This document shows positions 49,317 through 58,009 of a DNA stretch of 64,000 nucleotides, piece after piece. Both the position numbers and the translations under genes were made by a program. A model generated the notes under the pieces. The model ran no database searches and was not told the DNA's origin. It saw only the letters and a program-made list of their open reading frames with translations. Position 1 is the stretch's first letter. Every line of letters begins with the position of its first letter. Source of the stretch: Veillonella sp. DNF00869 (lineage in GTDB: Bacteria > Bacillota > Negativicutes > Veillonellales > Veillonellaceae); NCBI RefSeq assembly GCF_001553345.1, contig NZ_KQ960749.1, positions 1-64,000 on the forward strand, written 5' to 3'.

Positions 49317-50334
49317 AGACTTGTTTCCTTCCTTCCTGAATGACACGACCGATCTGTGCGGCCTGTAAACCTTTTGCTTGTAACTCTGAAAGTAACTGCT
49401 TTCCTTCACTTTCAGAACAAGCAAATAATAAACCACCTGATGTTTGCGGATCAAAACAAATATCACTCCATACTGGATCTAAATGGTCAGCAAACTCAGC
49501 TTGATCACCTAATGCTTTACGATTCCCATACGTAGATGCTGGGACTAAGCCCATACTAGCAGCCTCTAATACATCGGTAAAGAGAGGAATTTGCTCCGCA
49601 TAGAGTTCCACAGATGTTCCACTAGCTTTTGCCATTTCAGATACATGACCAATCAAGCTGAATCCCGTAATATCCGTACAACCGTGAATGATAAACTGCG
49701 CCGCCACATCTCGAGCTCCTTTATTAATCGTTCCCATACTGTGCACAGCTTCTTGCACACCTTCAGGGAATACGCCACCTTTTGCAGCTGTGTTCATAAT
49801 GCCCGTTCCAATCGGTTTAGATAGAATTAAGACATCACCCACTTGAGCATCTCCATTGGTCCAAATATGACGTGGATCAATGAGACCGGTCACAGCCATT
49901 CCAAAAATAGGCACTTCATTTTCGATACTGTGACCACCAAGAAGAGCTACTCCCGTCTCCAGTAAGACCTCATTGGCACCTTCTAAGACCTCACGAAGGA
50001 CACCTTCTTTCACTAAAGACACAGGAAATCCTACAATATTCAATGCCGATATAGGCGTGCCCCCCATGGCATATATATCACTTAAACTATTGCAAGCCGC
50101 TACTCTACCAAAGAGTCTCGGATCTGCCACTGGAGGTGTAAAAAAATCCACCGTCTGTACAATAGCTTGACTTTCATTAATTTGATACACTCCAGCATCT
50201 TCCATACCAGATGCATCGGTCAATACAGCTGGATGTGTAGGCATCTTCATATGTTGCAACACATCCTCTAAAATGTGCGGCCCAATCTTGCAAGCACAAC
50301 CGCCCTTAGCTGCATATTTCGTTAAATCAACCAT
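49306..50334 (-). CDS. selD: Selenide, water dikinase (selenophosphate synthetase)
   Basis: Makes selenophosphate from selenide and ATP. 342 residues. The N-terminal catalytic loop reads GGCACKIGP, so the catalytic site is cysteine, with the essential lysine next; then DFFTPPVADPRLFGRVAACNSLSDIYAMGG, and later GGHSIENEVPIFG and DPQTSGGLLF. No selA, selB or selC is seen here, so selenophosphate use (selenoproteins, tRNA or a cofactor) is undecided. Confidence 0.95.
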   Translation of the reverse strand: MVDLTKYAAKGGCACKIGPHILEDVLQHMKMPTHPAVLTDASGMEDAGVYQINESQAIVQTVDFFTPPVADPRLFGRVAACNSLSDIYAMGGTPISALNIVGFPVSLVKEGVLREVLEGANEVLLETGVALLGGHSIENEVPIFGMAVTGLIDPRHIWTNGDAQVGDVLILSKPIGTGIMNTAAKGGVFPEGVQEAVHSMGTINKGARDVAAQFIIHGCTDITGFSLIGHVSEMAKASGTSVELYAEQIPLFTDVLEAASMGLVPASTYGNRKALGDQAEFADHLDPVWSDICFDPQTSGGLLFACSESEGKQLLSELQAKGLQAAQIGRVIQEGRKQVYVK

Positions 50335-50379
50335 AGGTATCCCTTTCCTAGAAAATTATTATGATTTACGAATCATATT

Positions 50380-50586
50380 TTATTCTTCTGTTGCTTCTTT
50401 TCTGGATACTATCTTTTTTACATTCTTTTCAAACTTAGGTCGTGGTATCATCACTTGATGCCCACAGCCTTCACAGACTGTTACGAAATCAACGCCAGTT
50501 CGTTTAATCTCCCAATTCTGACTACCACAAGGATGGGGTTTCTTCATTTGTACCACATCACCTACTTGGTATTTTATAAATCCCAT
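50380..50586 (-). CDS. DUF951 domain protein
   Basis: 68 residues from ATG at 50586, after GGAGGTG. A small beta-rich protein (YQVGDVVQMKKPHPCGSQNWEI; VCEGCGHQVMIPRPKFEK) with CG and CxxCG cysteines. DUF951 is common in Firmicutes and often near ychF; function unknown. Just upstream of selD. Confidence 0.85.
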   Translation of the reverse strand: MGFIKYQVGDVVQMKKPHPCGSQNWEIKRTGVDFVTVCEGCGHQVMIPRPKFEKNVKKIVSRKEATEE

Positions 50587-50953
50587 AGGCACCTCCTATT
50601 TCCATGATTATGTTTATAGTATATCATCTAACTTTATATTTCTCTATAGGGCTGTATGGGTATTACTAAAAGTTTGCACTAAGTCTGTCAACCCTCTCAT
50701 CAGTACTGATGACTGCTATCACTTGTTAGCAACTGACAACTCCCCTTTTCTGTTTCATAACTAAGAAACCCTATAAATAGAGGGATTTCTATGTATTATC
50801 ATTACAGCTTTATCTCTTGAGTTCGATTCTCAATTTCTTTTCTGCGTAATCCCCTTGTTTTTATAGGGAATTAAATAGCTATAAATGCGATACTATAGCC
50901 GATTGAGAGACTTTATCATTTACAAAAAAATTTAAATTTTTCTAAAAAAAGAC
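50587..50953. other. Non-coding interval with dyads
   Basis: Contains a perfect 16-base palindrome TCATCAGTACTGATGA (50697-50712), an imperfect AGAAACCCTAT/AGAGGGATTTCT hairpin (about 50764-50790) and a tRNA T-arm look-alike (50817-50833). No gene is visible. Confidence 0.45.
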
Positions 50954-50982
50954 TTGCATTTCTCATTTTCATAGTCTATAAT
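50954..50982 (+). promoter_or_regulatory. Rubrerythrin promoter
   Basis: TTGCAT, 17-base spacer, TATAAT; start near 50989, giving a 5' leader of about 117 bases. Confidence 0.8.
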
Positions 50983-50999
50983 GTAATCAACAATGATTA

Positions 51000-51047
51000 T
51001 TCGTTAAGTAACGAAATCGATAGGGACTTGTTCAAGTGAACAAGCCC
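51000..51047 (+). repeat. Two AAGT-loop hairpins in the rubrerythrin leader
   Basis: TTCGTT-AAGT-AACGAA (51000-51015) and CTTGTTC-AAGT-GAACAAG (51027-51044, extended by GGG/CCC around a bulged A). Same loop as the array downstream of the gene. Confidence 0.75.
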
Positions 51048-51105
51048 ATTACACAAATAAGTATTTATTTTATTACAACTATGTAAAGTACATGGAGGAA
51101 CAAAA

Positions 51106-51654
51106 ATGCCAGAATTAAAAGGTACTCAAACAGAAAAAAATCTTCAAGCAGCATTCGCTGGTGAATCTCAAGCTAACCGTAAATACACATACTATGCAAG
51201 TGCAGCTCGTAAAGCTGGTATGAACAAAATCGCTGATTACTTCGAAGAAACAGCAATCAACGAATCCGCTCATGCTAAAGTATGGTTCAAATTGTTACAC
51301 GGTGGCGATGTAAACGCTGACGTAGCAATCAACTTAAAAGATGCTGCTGCTGGCGAACACTACGAACACACTGTAATGTACCCAGAATTTGCTAAAGTTG
51401 CAAAAGAAGAAGGTTTCGCTAAAATCGCTTACTTATTCGAACAAGTTGGTGTTATCGAAGCTCGTCACGAAGAACGTTACCTTGACCTTGTAACTGCTGT
51501 TGAAGGCGGTAAAGTGTTCAAACGTGAACAACCAGTTGCTTGGATCTGTGCTAACTGTGGTTATATCCACATCGGTGAAGAAGCTCCAAAACTTTGCCCA
51601 GTATGTGCTCATCCACAAGCATTCTTCTCTCAACACGGAGAAACTCTTATCTAA
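51106..51654 (+). CDS. rbr: Rubrerythrin
   Basis: Non-haem diiron peroxidase that protects anaerobes from hydrogen peroxide. 182 residues. Ferritin-like four-helix domain with the iron ligands in AGESQANRKY, EETAINESAHA and VGVIEARHEERY. The C-terminal rubredoxin domain has CANCGYIHIG and CPVCAHPQ. ATG follows GGAGG. Codon use is strongly biased, consistent with high expression. Confidence 0.97.
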   Translation: MPELKGTQTEKNLQAAFAGESQANRKYTYYASAARKAGMNKIADYFEETAINESAHAKVWFKLLHGGDVNADVAINLKDAAAGEHYEHTVMYPEFAKVAKEEGFAKIAYLFEQVGVIEARHEERYLDLVTAVEGGKVFKREQPVAWICANCGYIHIGEEAPKLCPVCAHPQAFFSQHGETLI

Positions 51655-51660
51655 TCAGTA

Positions 51661-51830
51661 AGCCGAGTGGTTTCTTAGATAAGTACTATAAGATTGTATC
51701 AAGTGATACAAAACAACCTACATAGAGAACTAAGTAGTTCTAAGGGTAAGTACCCCATACAAATTATATACTAAGTAGTAATGATATATACCCAAGTGGG
51801 TCAAATTACATATACCTTATCCCAAGTGGG
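51661..51830 (+). repeat. Array of AAGT-loop mini-hairpins after rubrerythrin
   Basis: Loops AAGT at 51681 (imperfect stem), 51701 (TTGTATC/GATACAA), 51732 (AGAACT/AGTTCT), 51748 (GGGT/ACCC), 51773 (TACT/AGTA), 51794 (ACCC/GGGT) and 51824 (CCC/GGG). A first member at 51661-51672 has loop GAGT. Stems differ in sequence while the loop is constant. They lie between the stop codon and the terminator. Confidence 0.75.
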
Positions 51831-51853
51831 TTAGAACTAGTATAGGTATACTA

Positions 51854-51882
51854 AAGCGACTGTGAAAACAGTCGCTTTTTTG
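51854..51882 (+). terminator. Rubrerythrin terminator
   Basis: AAGCGACTGT, GAAA tetraloop, ACAGTCGCTT followed by TTTT; strong intrinsic terminator. Confidence 0.9.
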
Positions 51883-52130
51883 TACCCTAACTCATAAGTA
51901 TATAGGTTCATAGGTATCCTCCATATAGTAGCTATACATATCTTTCACCATGTATCATCGTATCTTCATATTACTAGGATATACTTTAACTACAAGGTCC
52001 ACTTCTCAAGATGGATACTAGTATGTAACAAACCCTTACACGCAGTTGTTTTCAAAATATACCTGCGGTGATAAACACTACTAGGTACTGAACTATATTT
52101 TACAAATGTAATGATGAAAAGGAGACACTT
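51883..52130. other. Non-coding interval before the secreted-protein gene
   Basis: AT-rich; contains a CGCAG/CTGCG dyad around 52041-52070 and the AAAAGGAG ribosome site for the next gene. No clear promoter matches. Confidence 0.35.
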
Positions 52131-52622
52131 ATGAAACGTGCACTACTCTTGACAACACTAGCTATGACTATTGGTTCTTCCGCTTTTGCTTCATCCATCA
52201 ACTACCCTAGTTTTCAAAGCGACCATACACCTATGTCTTTTAAAATGGCATCTACTGAGGATATGAAAGCATACACGAAAGATTTAGAAAATTACTTAGC
52301 AGATACAGATGCAGTGATTCAAATGTTGATTACTAAAAAACGTGCTGCTATCGATGCTTACAATGCAGGTGTACGTGAATATAACAAGGATGATTTTTTT
52401 CATAAAGATCGTGTAGAACCTTACTCCTATGATGAAAGTTACTCCCAAACTAAACGTGTAGGTGGTCATACATACCATACCTTTGGTGATACTGTGATTA
52501 TCACATCACCTAACTCTATTCCTGTAGTTGAAGAAACAAAATCACAAAAAAAGGAAGAGGATGACGCCTTCGCACGCATGATGCGTCGTATGGAACGCCA
52601 CCTAGGCATTGATCGTTGGTAA
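52131..52622 (+). CDS. Secreted protein of unknown function
   Basis: 163 residues. A clear Sec signal peptide (MKRALLLTTLAMTIGSSAFA, cleavage likely after ASA-like SAFA) precedes a mature domain. That domain has a helical segment (DMKAYTKDLENYLADTDAVI), a Tyr-rich middle and a C-terminus with MRRMERHLGIDRW. I recognise no family. Probably periplasmic. Flanked by rubrerythrin and a TcyP-type transporter, each with its own terminator, so a single-gene unit. Confidence 0.75.
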   Translation: MKRALLLTTLAMTIGSSAFASSINYPSFQSDHTPMSFKMASTEDMKAYTKDLENYLADTDAVIQMLITKKRAAIDAYNAGVREYNKDDFFHKDRVEPYSYDESYSQTKRVGGHTYHTFGDTVIITSPNSIPVVEETKSQKKEEDDAFARMMRRMERHLGIDRW

Positions 52623-52636
52623 GGTTTCCTATATAT

Positions 52637-52676
52637 ACCCTTAAATACCCTTAAATACCCTTAAATAGCCTTACCT
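52637..52676. repeat. 10-bp tandem repeat
   Basis: Three exact copies of TACCCTTAAA and a fourth degenerate one, starting 15 bases after the secreted-protein stop. Confidence 0.8.
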
Positions 52677-52732
52677 ATATTCTTTTATATTCCCTTCCCT
52701 ATATCACATATATACCCCATACAAATAAGGGC

Positions 52733-52772
52733 CTCTGTCGCACGATAGAGGTCCTTATTTTACATCTTTCAT
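52733..52772 (+). terminator. Terminator of the secreted-protein gene
   Basis: AAATAAGG and CCTTATTT arms with inner CCTCT/AGAGG and TCG/CGA helices; T-rich end. Confidence 0.75.
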
Positions 52773-52820
52773 GGCACATTCAAGGAATAGAATATCCTAT
52801 TTTCTTCAACTCCATGATAG

Positions 52821-52860
52821 AAAAAAGCTGCAACCTACGCGATATCAATAGGTTGCAGCT
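52821..52860 (-). terminator. Terminator of the TcyP-type symporter gene
   Basis: Minus strand 12-bp perfect stem AGCTGCAACCTA/TAGGTTGCAGCT followed by TTTTTT. Confidence 0.85.
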
Positions 52861-52919
52861 GTATATCTTTTAGTACTTTCATCATAGATACATGATGCAT
52901 CTAATACATTACTTATACC

Positions 52920-54308
52920 TTATCGAATTGTTTTTGTGTCGTTAAAGGCTTCTTGGTCAAAAGTTCCTTGCAAACGATCTACTACAATAGCATTTGTCAT
53001 AGAACCACTTACATTTAACATTGTACGTCCCATATCTACAATAGGGTCTACTGCTAAAATTGGAGAAATGGAGCCGAAGAATGCTCCCATACCAGTACCA
53101 GATAAGGATACGGATGCTGCCATAGTTGCTGTACCTGGAACTCCTGCAATCCCTAAGGAGCCTAATGCAATTACGATAACGCTCATCACATACATTGTAA
53201 AGTCTAATGGCACTCCAGATACGCGAGCGATATAAACGATACATAAGGCTGGGAAGATACCTGCACAGCCTTGCATGCCTGCTGTCGTACCAAAACTTGC
53301 TACTGTATTCGCAGTGGCAGGATTAACACCTAATTTTTTAGTTAATGTTTCTACCGTCAATGGTAATACACCCATACTAGAACGAGATGTGAAAGCCAAG
53401 ATTAAGGCTTCTTTTGCTTTACGGAAATACATGATTGGACTAACGCCAAACATAGTTAATAATACAGCTTGTACTACTAACATGATTGCAACACCTACAT
53501 AGATTAAGATAATAAACAAGCCCATGTCAGCAATAGCGCCAAACCCTTTTTGCGCCAATGTTGTGGCCAACAACGCCACAACACCATATGGCATTAAGCC
53601 GATCACAAAATCTGCTACCCAGAAGATAACTGTGTGCACTTCATCAAATAATTTTGTGACTACTTCTAAATCACTGGCACCATGTTGTTTCACAAGTCTA
53701 GCAACACCACCAATAATAACGCCAAATACAACAACAGCAATAACATTAGTTTGCGCCATTGCATTAATAGGATTTGCTGGTATCAAGGCACGCAATGTAT
53801 CTACAACAGGTTTTACCTCTCGCATTTTAGAATCACCAGCCACTGCTAAAGTACCTTCCCCTAATCCTGTTACAGTACCTAGCACTAAGCCTACAATAGC
53901 AGCAATACCTACCATGATTAAAGCTACTACACCTGTGGAGGATACAAGGCGTTTTAAGTTCGCATTCGTATCCATATGTAAGATAACATGAACAATGGAA
54001 ATAAATACCACAGGAATGACGAGCATTCGGATTAAATCAATGAATCCTCCCCCAATAAGAGAGAACCACTTCGTGCTTTCCTTAATAAATACCACGTCCA
54101 TTGGGTTTTTAGGGAATCCTGCAATCAATTGCACCGCAACCCCTAACACAGCACCTACTACAGTGGCAATCATCACCAATGCGCCGAATTGAATATTTCT
54201 TTTTTGAAGAAAATACACGTATCCCAACGCAATAAGGAATAACACAAGTATTCCTACTGTCATGGGATCGCTAATCATGAGAAATTGTGTAAAAAATGGC
54301 ATATCCAT
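52920..54308 (-). CDS. TcyP-type L-cystine:cation symporter (DAACS family)
   Basis: 462 residues, about ten helices. Segments WFSLIGGGFIDLIRMLVIPVVF, YFRKAKEALILAFTSRSSMGVLPL, FGTTAGMQGCAGIFPAL and DPIVDMGRTMLNVSGSMT match the TcyP (YdjN) branch more closely than glutamate or C4-dicarboxylate members. Cystine uptake is therefore the best guess, not proven. Divergent from a LysR regulator that probably controls it. Confidence 0.82.
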   Translation of the reverse strand: MDMPFFTQFLMISDPMTVGILVLFLIALGYVYFLQKRNIQFGALVMIATVVGAVLGVAVQLIAGFPKNPMDVVFIKESTKWFSLIGGGFIDLIRMLVIPVVFISIVHVILHMDTNANLKRLVSSTGVVALIMVGIAAIVGLVLGTVTGLGEGTLAVAGDSKMREVKPVVDTLRALIPANPINAMAQTNVIAVVVFGVIIGGVARLVKQHGASDLEVVTKLFDEVHTVIFWVADFVIGLMPYGVVALLATTLAQKGFGAIADMGLFIILIYVGVAIMLVVQAVLLTMFGVSPIMYFRKAKEALILAFTSRSSMGVLPLTVETLTKKLGVNPATANTVASFGTTAGMQGCAGIFPALCIVYIARVSGVPLDFTMYVMSVIVIALGSLGIAGVPGTATMAASVSLSGTGMGAFFGSISPILAVDPIVDMGRTMLNVSGSMTNAIVVDRLQGTFDQEAFNDTKTIR

Positions 54309-54479
54309 ACAAATTCCCCTTCCTTTCCAGACCTAACTATAGTCCAATTACTTCTTGATTCCCTGCACTGTACAGGCAACACTATGACCCAATTATATCA
54401 TTCTCAATATAGCACGTCAATATTCCTACTTTTTATATAGGTTTATATCCATGAGTTATAATCATAAACTAAACCATAA

Positions 54480-54496
54480 TTAACAGCATTAGTTAA
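54480..54496. promoter_or_regulatory. Candidate LysR operator
   Basis: Inverted repeat TTAAC-N7-GTTAA in the 331-base divergent interval between the symporter and LysR genes. Confidence 0.4.
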
Positions 54497-54639
54497 CAAA
54501 TATAGGAGACGAATTATAAAATTTATAGTACAATAGAATAGTAAAGGTTAACAATAAGAGATCTATTGTACGATGATGTGCGCCCATGAATAGAAACGAA
54601 CTAACATGACATCTGACTACGTATGTTTAGGAGGATACC

Positions 54640-55536
54640 ATGGATACATCTTACTATTATAATTTTATCATCTTAGTACAAACGGGGAATATGACGCAAG
54701 CAGCAGAGATACTGCACATTACGCAACCAGCTTTAAGTAAGCAACTCAAGTACTTAGAAGCAGAATTTGGTACCCCCCTATTAGTTATCAAGCGTGGCCA
54801 GCGTGGAGCTAGCTTTCACCTCACCGAAGCCGGTCGCATTTTCTATGAAAAAGCACAACAATTGTGTTCCATTGAGGAGTCTACCTACGCTGATGTAAAG
54901 CGTCTTAGTTCTGAGGTAGAAGGCACACTTCGTATCGCCTCCTCTGCCTCTAGGTCTACCGCCTTAATTCAGCAATATTTGCATTTCTTTTCCCGCCAAT
55001 ACCCTGTAGTGCGTTATGAAATTTATGAAGGATTAATGACAGATGTAACGGAATCCTTATTAAATGGTAGCGCTGAAATTGGTTTATGCAATGAGCAAAT
55101 GGTAGATACTAACAAATTTGATGTTCTCTATACGCAAACAGAGGACTTATACGCTCTGTTCCGAAAAGATTTATTTTGGACAGACCGTGACTTAGAAAGC
55201 ATTTCTTGGAATGATATTGCCAAATGTCCTCTTAGCCTATCTGGTGGTTCTGTACGTATGTTAATGCAAGCTCATCACAATGACTTCTCTTCTCTCAATG
55301 TTATTTCTGTAACTACCACGAAGAGTTCTGCCATTGAATGGGCTCAATCTGGACGTACCATAGCCATTATTCCTATGGATGGACAGGAAACTGTATCTCA
55401 TCCAGATATGACTCGCATTAAGTTAACAGAACTGACCAACACATTCTATAAAGCATTTATCACTATCAAAGGACAACCTTTGTCTATGGTGGCACAACAG
55501 TTTTTAGAATTCTACAAAGCGCATTCAGGAGAATAG
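54640..55536 (+). CDS. LysR family transcriptional regulator
   Basis: 298 residues. N-terminal winged helix (FIILVQTGNMTQAAEILHITQPALSKQLKYLE) and a LysR effector domain. AGGAGG precedes the ATG. Divergent from the TcyP-type symporter gene, so the likely target is that gene, with a sulfur-amino-acid-related effector as an inference. Confidence 0.9.
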   Translation: MDTSYYYNFIILVQTGNMTQAAEILHITQPALSKQLKYLEAEFGTPLLVIKRGQRGASFHLTEAGRIFYEKAQQLCSIEESTYADVKRLSSEVEGTLRIASSASRSTALIQQYLHFFSRQYPVVRYEIYEGLMTDVTESLLNGSAEIGLCNEQMVDTNKFDVLYTQTEDLYALFRKDLFWTDRDLESISWNDIAKCPLSLSGGSVRMLMQAHHNDFSSLNVISVTTTKSSAIEWAQSGRTIAIIPMDGQETVSHPDMTRIKLTELTNTFYKAFITIKGQPLSMVAQQFLEFYKAHSGE

Positions 55537-55598
55537 TGGCTACGAGGCTATGCATTTTATATCCATGTGAACAAAAACACTACAACACTTTACAGTAC

Positions 55599-55645
55599 AT
55601 AGAGGAACATTGATCATTGCGTATCAATGTTCCTCTATTTATTTT
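55599..55645 (+). terminator. LysR terminator, copy 2 of a repeated hairpin
   Basis: 16-bp perfect stem ATAGAGGAACATTGAT/ATCAATGTTCCTCTAT, 8-base loop, then TTATTTTATATT. Same family as 46639-46680. Confidence 0.75.
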
Positions 55646-55732
55646 ATATTGATATATTCCGCACTATTGATGCCTTTATCTAAGCATTTTATAGTACAGG
55701 ATATCTATAGCAAGCCGACTAATGTACTATAC

Positions 55733-55757
55733 AAAAAAGGGTCCCTAAGGACCCTTT
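55733..55757 (-). terminator. Terminator of the C26 hydrolase gene
   Basis: Minus strand AAAGGGTCC, 4-base loop, GGACCCTTT followed by TTTTG. A second dyad ATGGTGTA/TACACCAT lies nearer the stop (about 55772-55810). Confidence 0.8.
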
Positions 55758-55834
55758 CCATATGTAAATTACATGGTGTATCAATTTCCTTACGCAAGCT
55801 ACACCATTTGCGAGCAAAATTAACTCTTTACATA

Positions 55835-56551
55835 CTATTTAGCAGCGTTTACAAAATCTTCAAAAATTACTTTATTTAACTCTGTATGACGCATCATTTC
55901 TGGGTGGAATTGATAAGTACGAAGGTATGGATAGTCAGTACCTTCCATTGCTTCTACTACAGTATCTTTCGCACGTCCTACCACACGCAAGCCTTCCCCA
56001 ACTTCTTTCACGACTTGGTGATGATGGGAATTAACCATCACTTCTTCTGCACCTACCATAGCAAATAATTGGGAGTCCTTTTCAATCACCATGGAATGAG
56101 TTGGTAATCCTGCTGTTTGGCTTTGGGCATGCTTAATCGTAGCAAAGGCAGGTAAATCTTGATACAAAGAACCTTTGTGAGCTACATTGATGATTTGATG
56201 ACCACGGCAAATACCCATAATAGGAATGTTCCGTTCTTTCGCAAAGGCTAATAAACGCATATCAAAAATATCGCGTTCTGGCCAAATTTCACCTAATCCA
56301 CGTTCTGGTTCTTCGCCATAGAATTGTGGGGCAATGTCGTGACCGCCCGATAAAAGTAACCCATCAATGCGCTCCACCAAAGCTTTCAACACAGCTTCAT
56401 CTTCTTGGAATGGAATAATCACAGGAATACCACCTGCTTCTAATACGGATTGCACATAATCATCATTTACATAGGATCGTTTATACCCTGGGAATGGACC
56501 TCCTTGGTCAATCATATGAGAACCTGAAATGCCGATTAATGGTTGTTTCAT
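55835..56551 (-). CDS. Class C26 gamma-glutamyl hydrolase (PuuD-like)
   Basis: 238 residues, class I glutamine-amidotransferase fold. Nucleophile elbow GICRGHQ near residue 125 and the catalytic His in FHPEM near 217; LLLSGGHDIAP also fits. Relatives cleave gamma-glutamyl-GABA or similar gamma-glutamyl amides. No other putrescine-pathway genes are nearby, so the substrate is uncertain. Confidence 0.87.
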   Translation of the reverse strand: MKQPLIGISGSHMIDQGGPFPGYKRSYVNDDYVQSVLEAGGIPVIIPFQEDEAVLKALVERIDGLLLSGGHDIAPQFYGEEPERGLGEIWPERDIFDMRLLAFAKERNIPIMGICRGHQIINVAHKGSLYQDLPAFATIKHAQSQTAGLPTHSMVIEKDSQLFAMVGAEEVMVNSHHHQVVKEVGEGLRVVGRAKDTVVEAMEGTDYPYLRTYQFHPEMMRHTELNKVIFEDFVNAAK

Positions 56552-56693
56552 GTATATTACCTCTCCTTACTTATATACTATAATATATAGCTATATAATA
56601 AAGGAATTTATCCTTCATTACAAGGTGTACATATATCTATTCACAAAAATAGATGTATTTTTTGATTCCCACCATACTATAAAAATAGATATA

Positions 56694-56731
56694 GAGGAAA
56701 GTCCATACTATAGATGGGCTTTTCTCCGTAT
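56694..56731 (-). terminator. acn-prpF terminator
   Basis: Minus strand GAGAAAAGCCCAT pairs with ATGGACTTTCCTC (bulges), then TATATCTATTTTTA; about 35 bases past the prpF stop. Confidence 0.5.
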
Positions 56732-56765
56732 ATCATGGTATATCTGTTACAATAACTTGTTTCTA

Positions 56766-57932
56766 CTAGTATTTACCTACCTTAACATAGGCAATGCCAT
56801 CCATAATAGGTCTAGCCGTTCTTGCTACACCAGCTTTGGTAACATATAGACTCTCTGTATCTATATCAATAGTAAATGTAAAAGTCCCACTTGGATGACC
56901 CAAAGTAACGGTTTTTGTACGCTTAGCTTCTTCACTGACTACATCATTGACGATTGTCCCTGGAATGAGCGCTGCTGTTGCAGTAGCAATACCTCCCGTC
57001 ACTGCATAGGCCTTATGAATCACTTGTAATGCTTTTGTTCGTGCTACTATATCTATCGATGTACCTTCAATAACACGGCCCTGTATATCTGTATACGTAC
57101 AAGCCGTTCCCACCATACATACTTTTGGAATGGCTGGACTAGCACTATCTTTTGATGTAGCTAATCCCATTCTGACAGCGGCAGTCCTACGAATATCTTC
57201 TAATATAGCCAATAGCCCCTCTTCATCTGCTTCAATGTCACTTGGCAGTTCTGTTCCTGTATATCCTAAATCTTCTGCTTTCACAAATACACTCGGTGTG
57301 GCAGAGTCCACAAAACTTACGTCTATCCTATGATTGTTCTTCGCTGTATGCGCATTGCCCACTTCCAAAGTGATGGTATCTCGCACATTGCCTGTAGGCA
57401 GTAATTTCCCAGTTTTAGACCCACTAGGGGATTGAAAATAAAGCATAATTTGTGCCCCTGTACCAGGAACTCCATCGATGGCAAAGTCTCCTGTTACCAC
57501 TGGTAATCCACCTTGTACAGGTATATGAGCTTCTATGATTTTATGGGTATTCGTATTATGTATACGAACTACAGTTATTGGCTCTGCTGGTTCTACCAAA
57601 CCACGTAACATAGCAAAAATACCAACTCCAGATGAAATATTACCACAATTACCTTCATAATCGACAACTGCCCTATCGATACCTACGTAAGCAAATGTAT
57701 AATCTACATCACATCCTTCTACCGAAGCAGGTCCCACAATAGCCAGTTTACTCGTTAAAGGGTCTGCTCCTCCAATCCCATCAATTTGACGTACATCTGG
57801 ACTCCCATAGAGGGATAGAATCATTGCATCTCGTTCTGTTGGATCTGTTGGCAAGTCTGGAGCATATAAATAAGCTCCTTTACTAGTTCCGCCACGCATG
57901 TATAATACGGGTAATTTCATATAATCTTTCAT
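56766..57932 (-). CDS. prpF: PrpF family aconitate/methylaconitate isomerase
   Basis: 388 residues from ATG at 57932, after GAGGTG. Diaminopimelate-epimerase-like fold: N-terminal MRGGTSKGAYL with the conserved Lys, GNCGNISSGVGIFA with the conserved Cys, and TACTYTDIQG. PrpF isomerises 2-methyl-trans-aconitate; related enzymes isomerise trans- and cis-aconitate or oxalomesaconate. Next to aconitase and without prpB, prpC or prpD, so aconitate isomerisation is the better inference here. Confidence 0.85.
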   Translation of the reverse strand: MKDYMKLPVLYMRGGTSKGAYLYAPDLPTDPTERDAMILSLYGSPDVRQIDGIGGADPLTSKLAIVGPASVEGCDVDYTFAYVGIDRAVVDYEGNCGNISSGVGIFAMLRGLVEPAEPITVVRIHNTNTHKIIEAHIPVQGGLPVVTGDFAIDGVPGTGAQIMLYFQSPSGSKTGKLLPTGNVRDTITLEVGNAHTAKNNHRIDVSFVDSATPSVFVKAEDLGYTGTELPSDIEADEEGLLAILEDIRRTAAVRMGLATSKDSASPAIPKVCMVGTACTYTDIQGRVIEGTSIDIVARTKALQVIHKAYAVTGGIATATAALIPGTIVNDVVSEEAKRTKTVTLGHPSGTFTFTIDIDTESLYVTKAGVARTARPIMDGIAYVKVGKY

Positions 57933-58009
57933 CATACACCTCGAATATAGAGGATGACACAGTCTGCACTGTGCCATCTCCTACTGCATATATTAACTAT
58001 TATTACTAA

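Noticed and set aside
49306..50334. SelD as a selenoprotein with in-frame UGA
   Set aside because: The catalytic loop reads GGCACK with cysteine codons; no internal stop is present.
50764..50842. tRNA or tRNA-Sec (selC) candidate near selD
   Set aside because: TTGAG-TTCGATT-CTCAA is a perfect T-arm look-alike and a weak AAGAAA/TTTCTT acceptor could be drawn. There is no D-arm, no plausible anticodon arm and no TCA anticodon in place.
50968..51000. PerR or Fur box at the rubrerythrin promoter
   Set aside because: TAATCA-ACAA-TGATTA is a dyad in the right place, but by-eye matches to the PerR and Fur consensus are poor.
52637..52676. CRISPR-like array
   Set aside because: 10-bp repeats are directly adjacent with no spacers; simple tandem repeat.
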